The notes: generated by a model not told the origin, from the sequence alone. Positions 21,002 to 32,714 are shown, numbered from the stretch's first letter. The stretch is DNA of 64,000 nt from Rhizophagus irregularis (GCF_026210795.1 NC_089448.1:3410001-3474000); one strand, 5' to 3'. Program-made: numbers and translations.

Positions 21002-21271
21002 CTACCCGGTTTCGAAACTACTTAATCTAAAATCATCGTCGTCATCAATATCGTATAGGTCGAACAAATATTTATTTTCCAAGTCCGTAAAGCCCTTATA
21101 AAAAAGTTCTATATACTTTGTTAAACTCTCTCTATTTGATAAAACTTTGACGTCAGTCATTTTTGTAAGCTTTATATATAAAAATTGCTTTTTAATTTTT
21201 TCGTAAAATTTTGGTGTCAGAGAAAGTTTTTTTTCATATATTTCAGCCGTGAAAATCATGATATTCCACAT
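21002..21271 (-). CDS. hypothetical protein, 89 aa
   Basis: Open from ATG at 21271 with a mixed, plausible composition ('YIKLTKMTDVKVLSNRESL', then an acidic 'DIDDDDDF' tail). No domain recognised. It lies just downstream of the C2H2 gene on the same strand. It could be a fragment of a larger gene. Confidence 0.3.
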   Translation of the reverse strand: MWNIMIFTAEIYEKKLSLTPKFYEKIKKQFLYIKLTKMTDVKVLSNRESLTKYIELFYKGFTDLENKYLFDLYDIDDDDDFRLSSFETG

Positions 21272-21519
21272 TTCCTTGAAATAATATTTATTAAATTCTT
21301 TGCAATATAAGTCTATTTATGTACACTTGCATTAAATAAAAAAGAGTCGGAAATCAAATATTGAGGATATTAAGGCGGTTTAAAAGGATAATGAGATTTT
21401 GCATTATCAAATTTAGTAAAAAGTAATATAAATTTAACATAAAAAAAAATCACATCATCAATTAAATGTTAACAATAAGTTATTTATTTAGATAAATTAT
21501 AATATATATGTAATAATTG

Positions 21520-22700
21520 TGAAATAAATTATTTATAGTTTTCAAAATAAATAAATTAATAAATTAAATTAAACTTTTATGATTATTAAATAATATTTTA
21601 AAAAAATTTCTTTTTTTTCTCATTTTCAATCTTTTTTATTAACTTCATTTTTTCTTTATCATCTTTGATCGCTTGTCTTATCTTTCCTTTTTTTACTTTT
21701 TTTATATGTACGTAAAGTACATGCTGATCACGACCAGCTGAACTATTATATTTCATGTAGCAATTTTCGTTAGTACAGAAATACTTGGGCATGTCGCCTA
21801 ACTTTCCACTATCAATACTTTCCATTTTATTTATTTTAATAATTTCATTATATTTCAAATAATCGTCAATATTTTTTTTGAAACCATATTTCTTAGCTTC
21901 TTTAATTGTAATAATAGCACTTGAGGATGCCTTCATCCATTTAAATTCAACATAAGTTTCTCTATCAATCAAAACCTCAAATATACGGATAATGTATCTA
22001 AAGTCTATTTTAGTCGGTCTTTTTTCTCGTCTCATTTTAAAAATATATTCAATAATCTGTAAAATAAAACAAATTTGTTATTTATAATGAAAAAGCAAAA
22101 TGATTAAACATCTTAAAGATTTATACATGGAACCGAAATTAAAATGGTCAAATTGTCAAAATAGCCCAAAATTACATCATATCACATGATTTGTAATAAT
22201 TCGCAATCCATATAAGAATCGGGGACAAATTTACTACTATTTTTAATGGAATCCAAAGTGCACAGGAAATTCACGAAATGAAATTTTATCTTTTATAATT
22301 AACTATTTTCTAACTATTTTCAAGAAAAAATTATTTTAAACTTAATTCAAAAAGGAATATAAGCATTTATATTTATCAACTATAATTGCTAATTCTAATA
22401 TAACATTTTATAAATAATGTTTAATTAGAAGGAATGTTGGATTCAAAAATTATGAAAATCACCATATTATATAGTACAATATATCCTTAACCGATTCTTA
22501 TGCAGATCGCTAGTTAAATCATATAAACATTTCTTAAATTCGAATTCAGCAAATTATATTATTTAGTTAATTATATGAAATCATGTGACATGATGTAATT
22601 TTAACCATTACGACTTGACCTTTCAATCATTGCCTATAAAACTTACATAATTAGTACAAATCAAAAGTATAACAGTAAAACCAATATTTTACAAAATTTC
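21520..22700. repeat. segmental duplication, copy A (with 32640-34600)
   Basis: The C2H2 gene and its 5' flank here match the C2H2 gene at 32715-33143 and its flank. Shared blocks outside the gene include AAAATGGTCAAATTGTCAAA, CGCAATCCAT..TAAGAATCGG and GAAATCATGTGACATGA. Copy B carries extra DNA between blocks. Exact ends need an alignment. Confidence 0.7.
21598..22035 (-). CDS. small single C2H2 zinc-finger protein (copy A, 145 aa)
   Basis: One uninterrupted exon from ATG at 22035. Residues 1-85 form a conserved, unassigned region ('FRYIIRIFEV', 'SSSAIITIKEAKKYGF'). One zinc-finger-like motif follows at about residues 86-111, with spacing C-x4-C-x12-H-x4-H ('YFCTNENCYMKYNSSAGRDQ' then H and H). 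The tail is Lys-rich, as in a nuclear protein. The paralogue at 32715-33143 keeps all four zinc ligands although many other residues differ, which argues for selection on the finger. Likely nucleic-acid binding; the actual role is unknown. Confidence 0.7.
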   Translation of the reverse strand: MRREKRPTKIDFRYIIRIFEVLIDRETYVEFKWMKASSSAIITIKEAKKYGFKKNIDDYLKYNEIIKINKMESIDSGKLGDMPKYFCTNENCYMKYNSSAGRDQHVLYVHIKKVKKGKIRQAIKDDKEKMKLIKKIENEKKKKFF

Positions 22701-22852
22701 TAATTTTATTACAATTTTTCAATTATTAATTTTTTTCAATTTTTTCTTTTTTTCTTTTTTTTTTCTTTTTTGAGCTTTTTGAGCAAGTTCAAGGTGCTTA
22801 TTTATATTTAATTTTGAAATTGTATCGACAGTAGATCAGTCATGTAAATCAG

Positions 22853-24180
22853 AATGAACAAAGAAAAAAGTCGAAAAAGAAAGAACGTGGTAACAAAGAA
22901 ATTAAGCTACACAAGCCGGCCGATCAGGATACAGTTTTACAAAATTCAAGGGTACCAGGTACATCATCACGTGACATAATGTTTTACGATATACCAGAAC
23001 GGTATAGTGAAAGTGAAGTGGTTTCAGCCATAAAACAGCTAGGAAATATAAATAGAATTAGAGTTAAAAAACATTACAAATACCAATCGGTAAGGGCTGA
23101 AATCATTTTACTGGATGATTATGAGGAACAATTTGCGAGGGGGACATAGAAAGTACAACTTTAATTGGGAAAGAGCGAAAAAAATAGGAAAGTGATATAG
23201 CTCGTTGGTTCCTAAGACAATACACAATCAAAACTATAAAAGAAAAATGTAAATGGATGGCATACAAAGTGATTCATACGAGTTATTATCAAGACGTGGC
23301 TAGAAAAAATTATGCTTTCGAGTATGAAAAAATGGCACGTTTTGGAAAAAATGAGTATTCCTTGCATATTTTAAAGATAAAGTTCAATTGGATGCGGCTA
23401 TCGCTTTGGATGAGGACGTAGATTGTTCACGGTAAGGGCTTAGACAGCTCAACGAAAAATATCTCGAAGAGGGAGTCAAGTTGTGTTCTTGTTAGTTCTA
23501 AACCTACGAATGGCAACGAGGAGAAATCTACCAATCAGAAGGAACATACGGTTGCTACATCAGCATTTATAGAAAGTGTAAGTATAAACGAGGTTGTTGA
23601 CACGGTAAACAAATTTAGGGAAAATTTGTTGGATGAACATCTATTACAAAGCGTGTCAACTTCACTAATAATCACACCTCGCCAGAAAAAGTTGTGGAAA
23701 TTGTTTTGGATTTAAGAGATGAAAACAACAAGGAGGAGAATGTGCAGAGAATAGACCCCAAAAAGAAAAGGATACAGAGAATAATGGTTAGAAAAATGTA
23801 GAAATGGATACACAGCGCTAGTTGCAGACTTGAGGAAAAGAAAGCAGCACAAGCAGCACAAGTAGAGATAAAAAGTATAAAAACAGTGACTCCAATTGAG
23901 ATGTACGAATATAATACGGTAGAAAAATTCGATCGGAAATATAAAAGGACCGGAGAAGTTCCTAACCCTTTCGCAGTCTCATCTTCTGATGAAGAAGATA
24001 TAAAAGAAGGCAAAAAGCGGGTTATGGGTAAGCAAGGTGATAGGAGTAAAGCAGAAGAGGAAGAGAGTGACGAAGGAAATTGGTGGACAGTAAGTATCAA
24101 CAAAAAAAGGGGAGGTAAACCTTTATGGAAGAGGTAGAGGAGGTAGACGCAGACACATTAATAAGTAGTTTCATTGTAGT
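22853..24180 (+). pseudogene. decayed gag-like ORF of a non-LTR-type retroelement (copy 2)
   Basis: Begins ATGAACAAAGAAAAAAGTCG and, through several frames, keeps an RRM-like block ('FYDIPERYSESEVVSAIKQL', 'NINRIRVKKHYKYQSVRAE') around 22980-23130. Later pieces are 'NEVVDTVNKFREN' and a basic Gly/Arg-rich end ('LYGRGRGGRRR', ~24115-24150). 23886-24137 is its longest remaining open piece. No reverse transcriptase follows: the ORF runs straight into a 3' UTR-like tail with a hairpin. The tail is interrupted at 24316 by the TTAA transposon and resumes at 29505. The family resembles ORF1-type proteins of non-LTR elements, but this is inference. Confidence 0.5.
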
Positions 24181-24202
24181 TGGGTAGTAGTTAAAGATGG
24201 GG

Positions 24203-24229
24203 ACCGAGCGATAGGCTGAAACGCTCGGT
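24203..24229 (+). other. perfect 8-bp stem-loop in the retroelement 3' tail
   Basis: ACCGAGCG, an 11-nt loop, then CGCTCGGT. GC-rich in an AT-rich region. It lies about 100 bp before the end of the element tail and could be a structure recognised during retrotransposition; that role is inferred. Confidence 0.5.
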
Positions 24230-24319
24230 ATGGAGAGATTGTTGGTGCTTAATGCCATCAATTTCAATGTATTTCTTTCGTTCAATTTGTATTTTGCTTT
24301 TTTATTGCACTTTACTTAA

Positions 24320-24350
24320 GGGGAGTGTGTAGTCACGTGATTTTTAATAT
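24320..24350 (+). repeat. left terminal inverted repeat of the transposase-RecQ transposon
   Basis: About 31 bp, containing the E-box-like CACGTGA. It pairs with 29470-29500, with one mismatch in the first 26 bp. Confidence 0.85.
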
Positions 24351-24691
24351 AAGATTGATCGGCGTCAAAAATTTTTCTGCGGTTTTAGATTTTCGCGTCA
24401 AAGTCAACGTGATAATCAAATAAACAATATAAAAATAAAAACCACTTTTTCTCATTTTTTAGAACCTAAAGTTTCGTCAGGTACAGTTTTTATATAGACT
24501 TACATATTATATTTTAGAAGAAAATATCAAAAGAAGTTCAAAAAAAGTTCAGAATCGCTATATAAAAGTTCAGAATCCTATTTGCCGGGATTTTTTAGTT
24601 ACCCAAATTTTATTTCAAAAATGATATTATGCTTTTATTTATTATTTACACTTTCCAAATTTTAACTTTATTGTTATTCTACTATTTAGAC

Positions 24692-27600
24692 ATGCCTTTA
24701 CGGAAATGGTATCAAATTTTATGCCAAAGGAATCCGCATTTCGAAAGTTACCAGCGACCATATAATAATAGTTGGCTTGTATTTGACAAATCCGTACCTT
24801 TGGAAGCTTTGGATATACACAACGAACTTGTTACTTCTAGTTCTTCAACAACTACTCCATACCTTGCTTTAACAGTACATAATTATCCAAAAGATAACTC
24901 TACAAGTACTTGGGTTCCTTTATTAGTTGGTTATACAGTAATAATTCTTTGGAAAAAAAAACTCTTACGACTTGCAATTACTAAAGACAGCAACAATAAT
25001 TTAATTTATATGTATGAAGATTATGAAGATGATATTTCTCTTACTGATTGTGTACACAGATCCTCCCATCGTAATTTTTTTCATGGATTGATTCATTATC
25101 TCAATATAGATGGTCGCGTTTCAATTCCTGCTTTAATAGGACTCAATATTTTGGAAATTGTGATTCAACTCAGGAATGTAATTAATATGACGTTTCCAAA
25201 TTTATTCACTCAAGTTAAACAGGCTCATAATGCGATTGTAACTACAAATAGAATAAAAAATAAAATGAAACGAAAAGCAAGTAGTTTATGTGAAAATTTA
25301 GAAAATAATATATCTACTTCAACAACTTCTAATACAGTAAAAATCAATTCGGGTATTTTAATCAGTTCTAATGGTCTTCCCATGACTCCTAAATCGACCC
25401 AAGCACTTGTATGTGAATATGCTTCAGAACTTAACGAAAAAAGAAATCTGAAAAAAAAATTAAAGCGTACAGAAAATAAATTAGTTGAACATGAACAGGC
25501 AATGAATCCTTTTATTGTTAACCTACAAGAAAATAAAGAAAATATCGAGAGTAAGGTTTCAAATTTAATACAAGAATCAAATATAGGTACCACTATGCTC
25601 ATTAATACAGACCAATTCCTCCGACTAGTATTGTCTCAACCATGTTCGCAATGCTTTACAATGCTTGATTCTAAACGTCAATATAGTGTTTGTTCTATAG
25701 GATTCACTTTCAAAGTTTCAATTACATGTGATTGTGGGAAATATACAGAATATTCCAATGAAACTTCTTCAAACTTTTCTTTAGCAGTGGCAAGTAGTGG
25801 ATTAGTAGGAGGAATCAATCGTCAATCACTTGAAATGATATTAGCAACACTTGGAATAACCCAGCAACTTACCAAAAAATCTCACCATGAAAATCAAAAA
25901 AAAATCTTCCATCCGATTTGTAAAAAGGCAGAAGAAAGTGCAAACAAAGCTCTTCGATTGACATGTGAATATATAAAGCAAATAAATGAAAAAATTCTGC
26001 CAGTAAGTTTTGATGTGTCATGGTCACATGTAAGAAATGCAAATCAGGCCAGCAGAGAATTTATCTTTTCAAAAAAATTAGATGGATATCCTCACAGACC
26101 CATTCTTGGATTTTATTTTGTTAAAAAATCGCGTAAATGCAAGAAAAATGGTGAGAGTGTTATTGTACATAAGGGCAATCATGACAAAAGCTCCAGACAA
26201 ATGGAACACGCGATATTAATTGCTATTCTTCAAAAAGTTACACCAATTTTGGAAGAATTTGATCTGCTACTTGATATCGGAATAGATGGAGATTTGGAAA
26301 GTAATAAAACACTCGGCACAGTAGCAATAGTTAACCAAATATTTGCTGACTTAAAACATGTTGCAAAATTAATACGTAGCAAAATTGGTCAGTATGTTTA
26401 AAAATATAAATTCAATAAATGGAATTTAATTATTAACTAAATTCACCTTATTTTTATTATAGTAAAGAATGTACAGTGGCGTTCTTTTGAGCAAGTGATA
26501 ATGCAGTATTTTAATGGATGCATTTATGCTGCTGGTGCAAGAAAAGCTGATAAAGAAATAGATACTCCTAGCGAAGATGAATTGAAGTATGTTCAAGTAG
26601 AGGGATTAGTTAGACATCTTTGTGGCAATCATTCTTTATGCTGGCCAGAGGTTTGCTGGATCAAAGAAAATCCTGATATTGAATTGAAAGAACCTAATCT
26701 AATTACATATACTGAAAATCAACGATATGCATTCCGCCAATTTTTACTTACAATCTTTCAATTACCAAAAGGCCAAGGTTTAGTAACAGAAATTCGCACT
26801 TCATCTAATGAATCATTCAATAGAACTAAATTAGTTTATCTTTCTAAATTAATTGATTATTGGAAGTCATTTGCAGCTCGCTATTCTCTGGCTGTAATCC
26901 AAAACAATGAGGGAATTGCAAATCTTTTGGAATTTATTTACACCGTAGGAGTGGGGAGTTATTCTGAGAATGATATAATAAATATTAGGAAGATACAAGA
27001 AGAAAGACAGGCAAATAGAGAACGTAATAATGAAAAGTTAGCACAAAAGACAAAAGAAAAAGGTGAAAAAATATTAAATCAACGAAATGAATTAGAATCT
27101 TTTGACTTTAGTCAAGAATTAGTACCTTATGGTCGCCAGTTTCAAAAAAGAATACAACAATATGAAGAATTTACACCCTCATTTGCTTGTTATATCAAAA
27201 ACTTTTCCACTACAGTCAAATGTATATGTTGCCGCTCTTTTCCCAAATACACATCTAGTGGCTTATGTAAATTATGTAATTATTATATTCAAATGGGATA
27301 CCATGATAGAATTATTAATGAATCATATCAACCAACTTCAAAATTACCTGTTCAAATAATTCCTCCAGATCAATTTATTCTTCAACATATATTTCAATTT
27401 TCTTCATTCCGCTTATATCAACGAGAAGTTATTCAATCATATACCCAAGGTCAGGATGTTTTTGCATTAATTCAAACAGGAGGTGGCAAAACCTTTTGTT
27501 ACGCAGCATCCAGTTTGATTTTTTCTGGATTGACAGTAGTGATTTCACCTTTGAAAGCATTAATTTTAGATCAAGTGGTAATTGTGTAAGATTTAGTGAT

Positions 27601-29318
27601 TATATTTTAAAAATATTAACTTGCCTTTATCTTTACTTCAGAACGAATTAATCAAAGTTGGAATACCATGTGCAGGGCTTTACGCAACAACAGGACAATC
27701 ATTGGAATACCAAGAGAAAGTTTTTCAAGAAATCGCGAGTAAAATGCTCAAAATATTATTGATAACACCAGAAAAACTAATGCTCAATCAAGGTTTTCGT
27801 AATATGTTAAGAAAAGTTCATGGAGAAATAGGCGTTAGATTTGTAATAGATGAAGCCCATTGTATACTGGAATATAACCATTACAGGTAAGAATTACAAT
27901 TTCTTTTATATATATATATATATATATATTAATCTAAACTTCTTACATTATTTTATTAGGCCTGAATGGGGGAAGCTAGGCTGCTTAAAAGAGTTTTTTC
28001 CATCCACTTCCATTTTACTTCTTACTGCCACTTGTTCCCAAGATGATGCAGAAGTAATTCGTCAAAACCTCAATATTAATTCTGTAAACTTTAATGTGAT
28101 TCGCAGTTCATGCTTTTCCCGTCCTGAAATTGAATATATAGTGAAAAAAAGAGTACCCGTGAAAGAAATTTAGTGGAAATAGCTAAAATTGTTAATGAAA
28201 TTAGTGATGGTCAATGCATAATTTATTGTTCTTCTCCAGGTATATGCAATGAAATATTACCTTTATTGCAAGACAAACTAAAAGGCACAGCAATTGGCAC
28301 TTATCACGGAGGTCTTGAAAGTTTTGAAAGAGATCAAGTTATGCTTCAATGGAAATCTCGACTACTAAAAGTCATGATAGCAACAAATGCTTTTGGGTTG
28401 GGCGTAAATTCACCTAATATTCGCACTGTTGTACATTATACATTTCCGTCTAGTATAAGTTAGGATTTACTGTATATTATTTGTTAAAATATCAGTTATA
28501 AGAAAATTTACCTTTTTCTTTTTATTACATAGGTAATTTTATACAAGAATCCGGACGTGCAGGTCGTGATGGAAATCCAGCACAAAGCATTTTGTTTTAT
28601 TCCCGAAATGATATTAAAACTGTATATACCATAATTACAGGAGGCCGTGAAAGGTACTGTGAATTTCTTTCATTACAAATAAAAAACTTATTTAATAAAT
28701 AGTTTTCTTTATAGTGATTTCGATAATAATGAATCTACATCTCTTGAACGCACACAATATCTAAACAAGGGGCAAAGGAAGATATTTGAAATGGTTACTT
28801 ATTGTGAGAGTATTTATGAATGTCGTGCCCAACAACTTGCAGCTTACCATTCATGGCAATCCGATTCCAAAATTCCGCGGTGTACAAAATGTGATTGTTG
28901 CATAAACTATTTTAAAGATCTTCCAAAATCTGAAAATATTAAAAATGATGTAATTCATTTACTGAAAGTTATTATCGCTGTGACAGAATTTTTGGGAATG
29001 AGAAATCAACTTACTTTACCTATCGATATTATTCATGTTTTTGCTAAAGCAAATAACAATAATATCAAAGAAAAGCAACTCAGTTCTTTACCGATTTACA
29101 AACAAGATTACAACAAAACTCTTCGGCGATTTGAAGATATTTCTCGTTTACTTGACAATTTAATTATAAAAAATTTGGTAAAAGTTCGTATTGATTTAAA
29201 AAAAGTAAATACAAGTACAAGTTCTACACAATTGTCCGGTAAAGTAATAATAGAAGGAATTACCGAAAATGCCATAGAAATAGCACAAAATCGGTGTTGG
29301 AGTTTTTTATTGAAATGA
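24692..29318 (+). CDS. Mutator-like DDE transposase fused to RecQ-type helicase
   Basis: Six exons: 24692-26387, 26463-27577, 27642-27886, 27960-28458, 28533-28653, 28715-29318; introns 61-75 bp, GT-AG. Predicted ~1426 aa once an apparent one-base loss in an A7 run (28144-28150) is allowed for. The start is the ATG before 'PLRKWYQ'; the open frame extends to 24629. The N-terminal half has a Cys cluster ('CDCGKYTEYSNE'), then DDE candidates in 'PVSFDVSWSHVRN', 'DIGIDGDLESNKT' and 'TSSNESFNRTK'. After a second Cys cluster, helicase motifs follow: 'QTGGGKTFCY' (Walker A), 'VISPLKAL', 'FVIDEAHCI' (DEAH), 'LLLTATCS', 'YHGGLESFERDQVM', 'IATNAFGLGVN' and 'QESGRAGRDGN'. The RecQ zinc module comes last ('YCESIYECRAQQL', 'CTKCDCC'), then a winged-helix-like end. 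The helicase may unwind or repair DNA during transposition; this is inferred. Confidence 0.8.
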
Positions 29319-29469
29319 GAGTTACAAAAAATTTATATTGTATTACAAAAAAAAAAATAAAATATTTTTTATAATTTTGGTAGGATTCTGTGATCCTATT
29401 CTGGCTGGATTTATGAGACGCCCTTAAAAATTTCCGATTCGGATTCCTAAATTTTGTGCCATGTTGATC

Positions 29470-29500
29470 ATAATAAAAATCACGTGACTACACGCTCCCC
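29470..29500 (-). repeat. right terminal inverted repeat of the transposase-RecQ transposon
   Basis: Inverted counterpart of 24320-24350, followed by TTAA at 29501-29504. About 150 bp lie between the stop codon of the gene and this end. Confidence 0.85.
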
Positions 29501-29827
29501 TTAATAAAGAAATGCGTTTACGCGAGTTGTAAAAAAAATAAAACATTAATAATCATAATGTGATAATCAAATGTAAAATAAGACAATATCAGACAATAAT
29601 GTATAAATGAATATAAATTTAAAGTTTTTCAAAGGATGCCATCAAACAAAAGATATAATTGAATTTTTAGGTGAAAATAATGCAATAAAAGTTTCATGTA
29701 AAGATTGTAGAAAAAGAATTAGAGTTTCTAAACAACAAAAATGAGAACATATCACAGCTGAAGCTCATAAAAAAACTCTTACAACTTATAAAGAAAATGC
29801 CATATTACTTGAGAAGCTTCCTAAGTA

Positions 29828-30575
29828 CACAGTGAAATTCGATAAACCGGATATTCGATAAACCGGATTTGGGCCTAAACCGGACTTTTTTGCTGGAACC
29901 AAATCACGTATATTAAAATAGGCTCGATATACCGGAGTTTACTAGTAAAAGCTCGATATTCGCTATAACGGATCAATTTTCTAACCAGCTATAGTAAAAA
30001 TGATTCGATAAACCGGATCACGTGACTGGAAACCAATAAAATTTAAGTAACGTGATGCGGTAAATCTTAAATTTGGCCGGAATTATAAAAATCTTAATTC
30101 CGGCTGAAGTTAAGTATTACTTATATATTCAATTAAAATATTTTATATTCATTTTCATGACCTCTATAACTTAAAACTAGATGAAAAAAATCAAATTATA
30201 GTGTACTATATTAGGACCCCGAAATATACATAAAAGGGTCAGGTCAGAGTTTGCGTATAATGAGTCAAAAAAATCATGTAGATCATTCCTTTTATGGATA
30301 ATCCCAGCCAAAATAATATTTCCTAATTTAGATAATGGCTGAAATTATCGTAATTCTGGCCCTGAAAGAATGCGTATTTTGGACCACTTCTGGACCTGAC
30401 CTCTACATATATATTTCGGGGTCCTACTATATTAGTTTTATTAGCATGAAAATTTTTTAAAAATTCAATATAATAGATTTTCAATATATCGAAATTTTTT
30501 CGCTAAACCGGATATCCCGATAAACCGGATATTTTTAGTGGAACCGATAGATCCGGTTTATCGAATTTCACTGTG
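29828..30575. mobile_element. pogo/Tc1-mariner-like MITE (748 bp) flanked by TA
   Basis: Inverted ends CACAGTGAAATTCGATAAAC and its complement lie directly inside TA dinucleotides (29826-29827 and 30576-30577). The GATAAACCGGAT unit is repeated at both ends, as in Fot1/pogo-type termini. No transposase ORF, so non-autonomous. It carries another MITE at 30213-30425. Confidence 0.75.
30213..30425. mobile_element. nested MITE (213 bp) with 8-bp target-site duplication
   Basis: Ends AGGACCCCGAAATATA and TATATTTCGGGGTCCT are inverted copies; the similarity continues through GGTCAGGTC. It is flanked by ACTATATT on both sides (30205-30212 and 30426-30433). An 8-bp duplication suggests a hAT-type element. 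Non-coding. A diverged relative lies at 19225-19355. Confidence 0.75.
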
Positions 30576-31254
30576 TATCTTCTATTTTTTTCTTATTTTT
30601 CATCATTTTATTAATTTTTATTATTATTATTATATTAAATATTATTAGAGATAACTGATCTATTGGCCATTTTTCATCATATTAACTTTATTTAATGTAT
30701 AGGTTCAAAAAAAGAGACTTATCCCTTACTTCCAAAGTCTGGCATTACAATACTTGGAAATTGGAATCTTGGATAAAAATTAAATTCAAATGACACTCCT
30801 ACTAATCTAAATAATTCATTACCAACATATTATAATTTGAAGATAGAGTTGACGATTGACGAAGATAGAAATATTGAAGATAGAAACATTGATAATGATT
30901 GTGAAGAGTGTTGCAAAACTATTAAAATTAAGTTTAAGATATCTGATATTATTGAGATTTATTTTCGACTGGTTAACTAAAAACTAATAAAATAAATAAT
31001 TGTTTCTGATTTAGACTCATTATTATTTAGACAATTCTGCTAATTTGTCTCAAAGAAAAAATGGTTAGAAAATATTGTGGCTAATCATGGGAAAATAAGA
31101 CTAACATTTTTATTGAGAATAATAAAAAACGTGTACAATTCGATTTAAAAGTTTTTAATAAAATTCAATTAATTTTTTAAATATATTTTAGTAGTTAAAA
31201 TATTAAAAAAATTATATTTATAAATTATTACGAATTTACGATTTTAATTCCAGT

Positions 31255-31460
31255 ACAATCATATAATTTTAGCCGGAAAAAAAAGTCACGTGCATTTATT
31301 TGTCTGAGACGGCTATTAGTTATTGGATTTTCAAAGTACCTATTCATTGATCGAAAATAATTTTTTTTAAAACTTATTATATGAAAATCAAAAAAAAAGA
31401 ATGTATAATATAATTAGAATTTTTTTTTTATTAAAATAAAATTAGTTCTTTGTTTATATC
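31255..31460. repeat. dispersed repeat (pairs with ~37025-37225)
   Basis: Shared with the second site in the same order: GAGACGGCTATTAGTTATTG, TTTTCAAAGTACCTATT.., GAAAATCAAAA.. and AAAATAGAATTAGTTCTTT-like ends, each with substitutions. Function and ends unresolved; likely an old mobile-element fragment. Confidence 0.55.
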
Positions 31461-31479
31461 GTTATAAATTTTTTTGTCA

Positions 31480-32640
31480 AATATTATTTATTTATGAAAT
31501 AATTGGTGGTTAAAATGTGATAGAAGGTTGTGACGTGTTTGCTACTGACAAACATAACTCTGCAACCAAATAAAATAACAAAAAATAGAATAAAAAACCA
31601 CACTATCTTATTAAATGTTAATATTAGATTATTAAAATAGTTATATAGAAAGTTATTTATTAGACAAATTACTAGCTGCAACCTGTTGCGTTGTAACAGG
31701 ATAACCAACATGATGAAATTTCTGGTATATATTTAAGAAAATTAGTTATTATATGTTATCATAATATTAATTAAGTAATTTGTATATTCATTTTATCCAT
31801 TTAGGTACCATTTTATATTTGATGTCTATATTTTTACACGTATTCTGACCTTATTTATGATCTTCGCATTAAATTTATGTAACACCTTATTATTTTTGTC
31901 AACTTTTACCCATTTTACACCTTTCTTATCTTTTTTTATTGGTGCGTCTATATAAAAAGAATATATACTTTTCTTGTATAATTAGTTTCTTCTAGCACTC
32001 TTAGTCTTTCATTTATCTCTAACATTCTTTTTTATTCACTATCATTAAACATTTTTTCCCCATCCTTTATGATCTATATAATACTACAACTTATATTAGA
32101 GAATGGAGACAACAAAAAAAAAATTACAATAAAAAATAAACAATAAAAAAAAAATAATAAGCAAAAAAATCCTTTTTTTATTGGCATTAATTGTCATTAC
32201 AAAAATTCAACAAAATTTATAATAATAATAAATAAGAAAAAAATTACAAAATCAAAAAAAAAAATGATAATAAAAAACCTTGAAAATAAAAAAAATATTG
32301 AAAAAAAATAGTAACGTATCAGTCTAAAAGATCGAAAAAAATATTAATTCTAAAAAAAATACCGAAAAATATTTTGTTCGGATAGCAAGCGGCCGATCAC
32401 ATTAGTAATACAAACCAAAGCTTATTATTTTCGTTCATTAGATTGACAATGGGCTAACCACAATAAATATGGAATAGATCAAGATCAGGCGCGGACATAT
32501 CATGTGTTTTCATGTTACACAATTCAAATTATTTATACAGATGACGTGACAATATTTATTAATTATAGATATTAAATAAATATAAAATATATGCGATAAT
32601 ATAATATCAGTTTTTTTATGGAATAATGATATTCTATAGT
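31480..32640. other. AT-rich interval, no supported gene
   Basis: Long A and T runs, especially 32110-32370. A 75-codon minus-strand ORF at 31484-31711 has no recognisable motif and I do not call it. Confidence 0.45.
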
Positions 32641-32714
32641 GGCTCTGTGAAATTCTTTAAATAAATAAATTAAATTAAACTTCTCTTGATTATTAAAAAA
32701 TAATTTAAAAAATT

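Larger units (their letters stand above)
24320..29500 (+). mobile_element. DNA transposon encoding a transposase-RecQ helicase fusion, flanked by TTAA
   Basis: Left end GGGGAGTGTGTAGTCACGTG and right end CACGTGACTACACGCTCCCC are inverted copies with one mismatch. The match continues a further ~10 bp inwards (ATTTTTA). TTAA abuts both ends (24316-24319 and 29501-29504), as a TTAA target duplication would. One gene fills the interior. Joining the flanks at TTAA restores a continuous 3' tail of a gag-like retroelement. The encoded transposase does not look like piggyBac, the best-known TTAA family; it resembles the Mutator-like transposase domain. Confidence 0.85.
29607..30980 (+). pseudogene. 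decayed gene with Cys pair, interrupted by a pogo-like MITE
   Basis: Exon-like text starts at ATG 29607 ('KFFKGCHQTKDIIEFLGEN', 'VSCKDCRKRIRVSKQQ'), hits TGA at 29742-29744, then continues in the same frame ('EHITAEAHKKTL') to about 29825. After the MITE and ~140 bp of T-rich intron-like sequence ending TATAG (~30705), it resumes with 'KKETYPLLPKSGITILGNW' and an acidic region to TAA at 30978-30980. The Cys-x2-Cys with later His residues could be zinc binding. I do not recognise the family. The internal stops mean it is not functional as read. Confidence 0.4.

Noticed and set aside
23672-24103. Minus-strand 143-codon Ser/Leu-rich ORF
   Set aside because: It is antisense to the Lys/Glu-rich 3' part of the gag-like ORF; composition is that of a reverse-complement shadow.
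24316-29504. piggyBac transposon
   Set aside because: TTAA borders fit, but the transposase motifs and Cys clusters resemble the Mutator-like transposase domain, and RecQ is not part of piggyBac.
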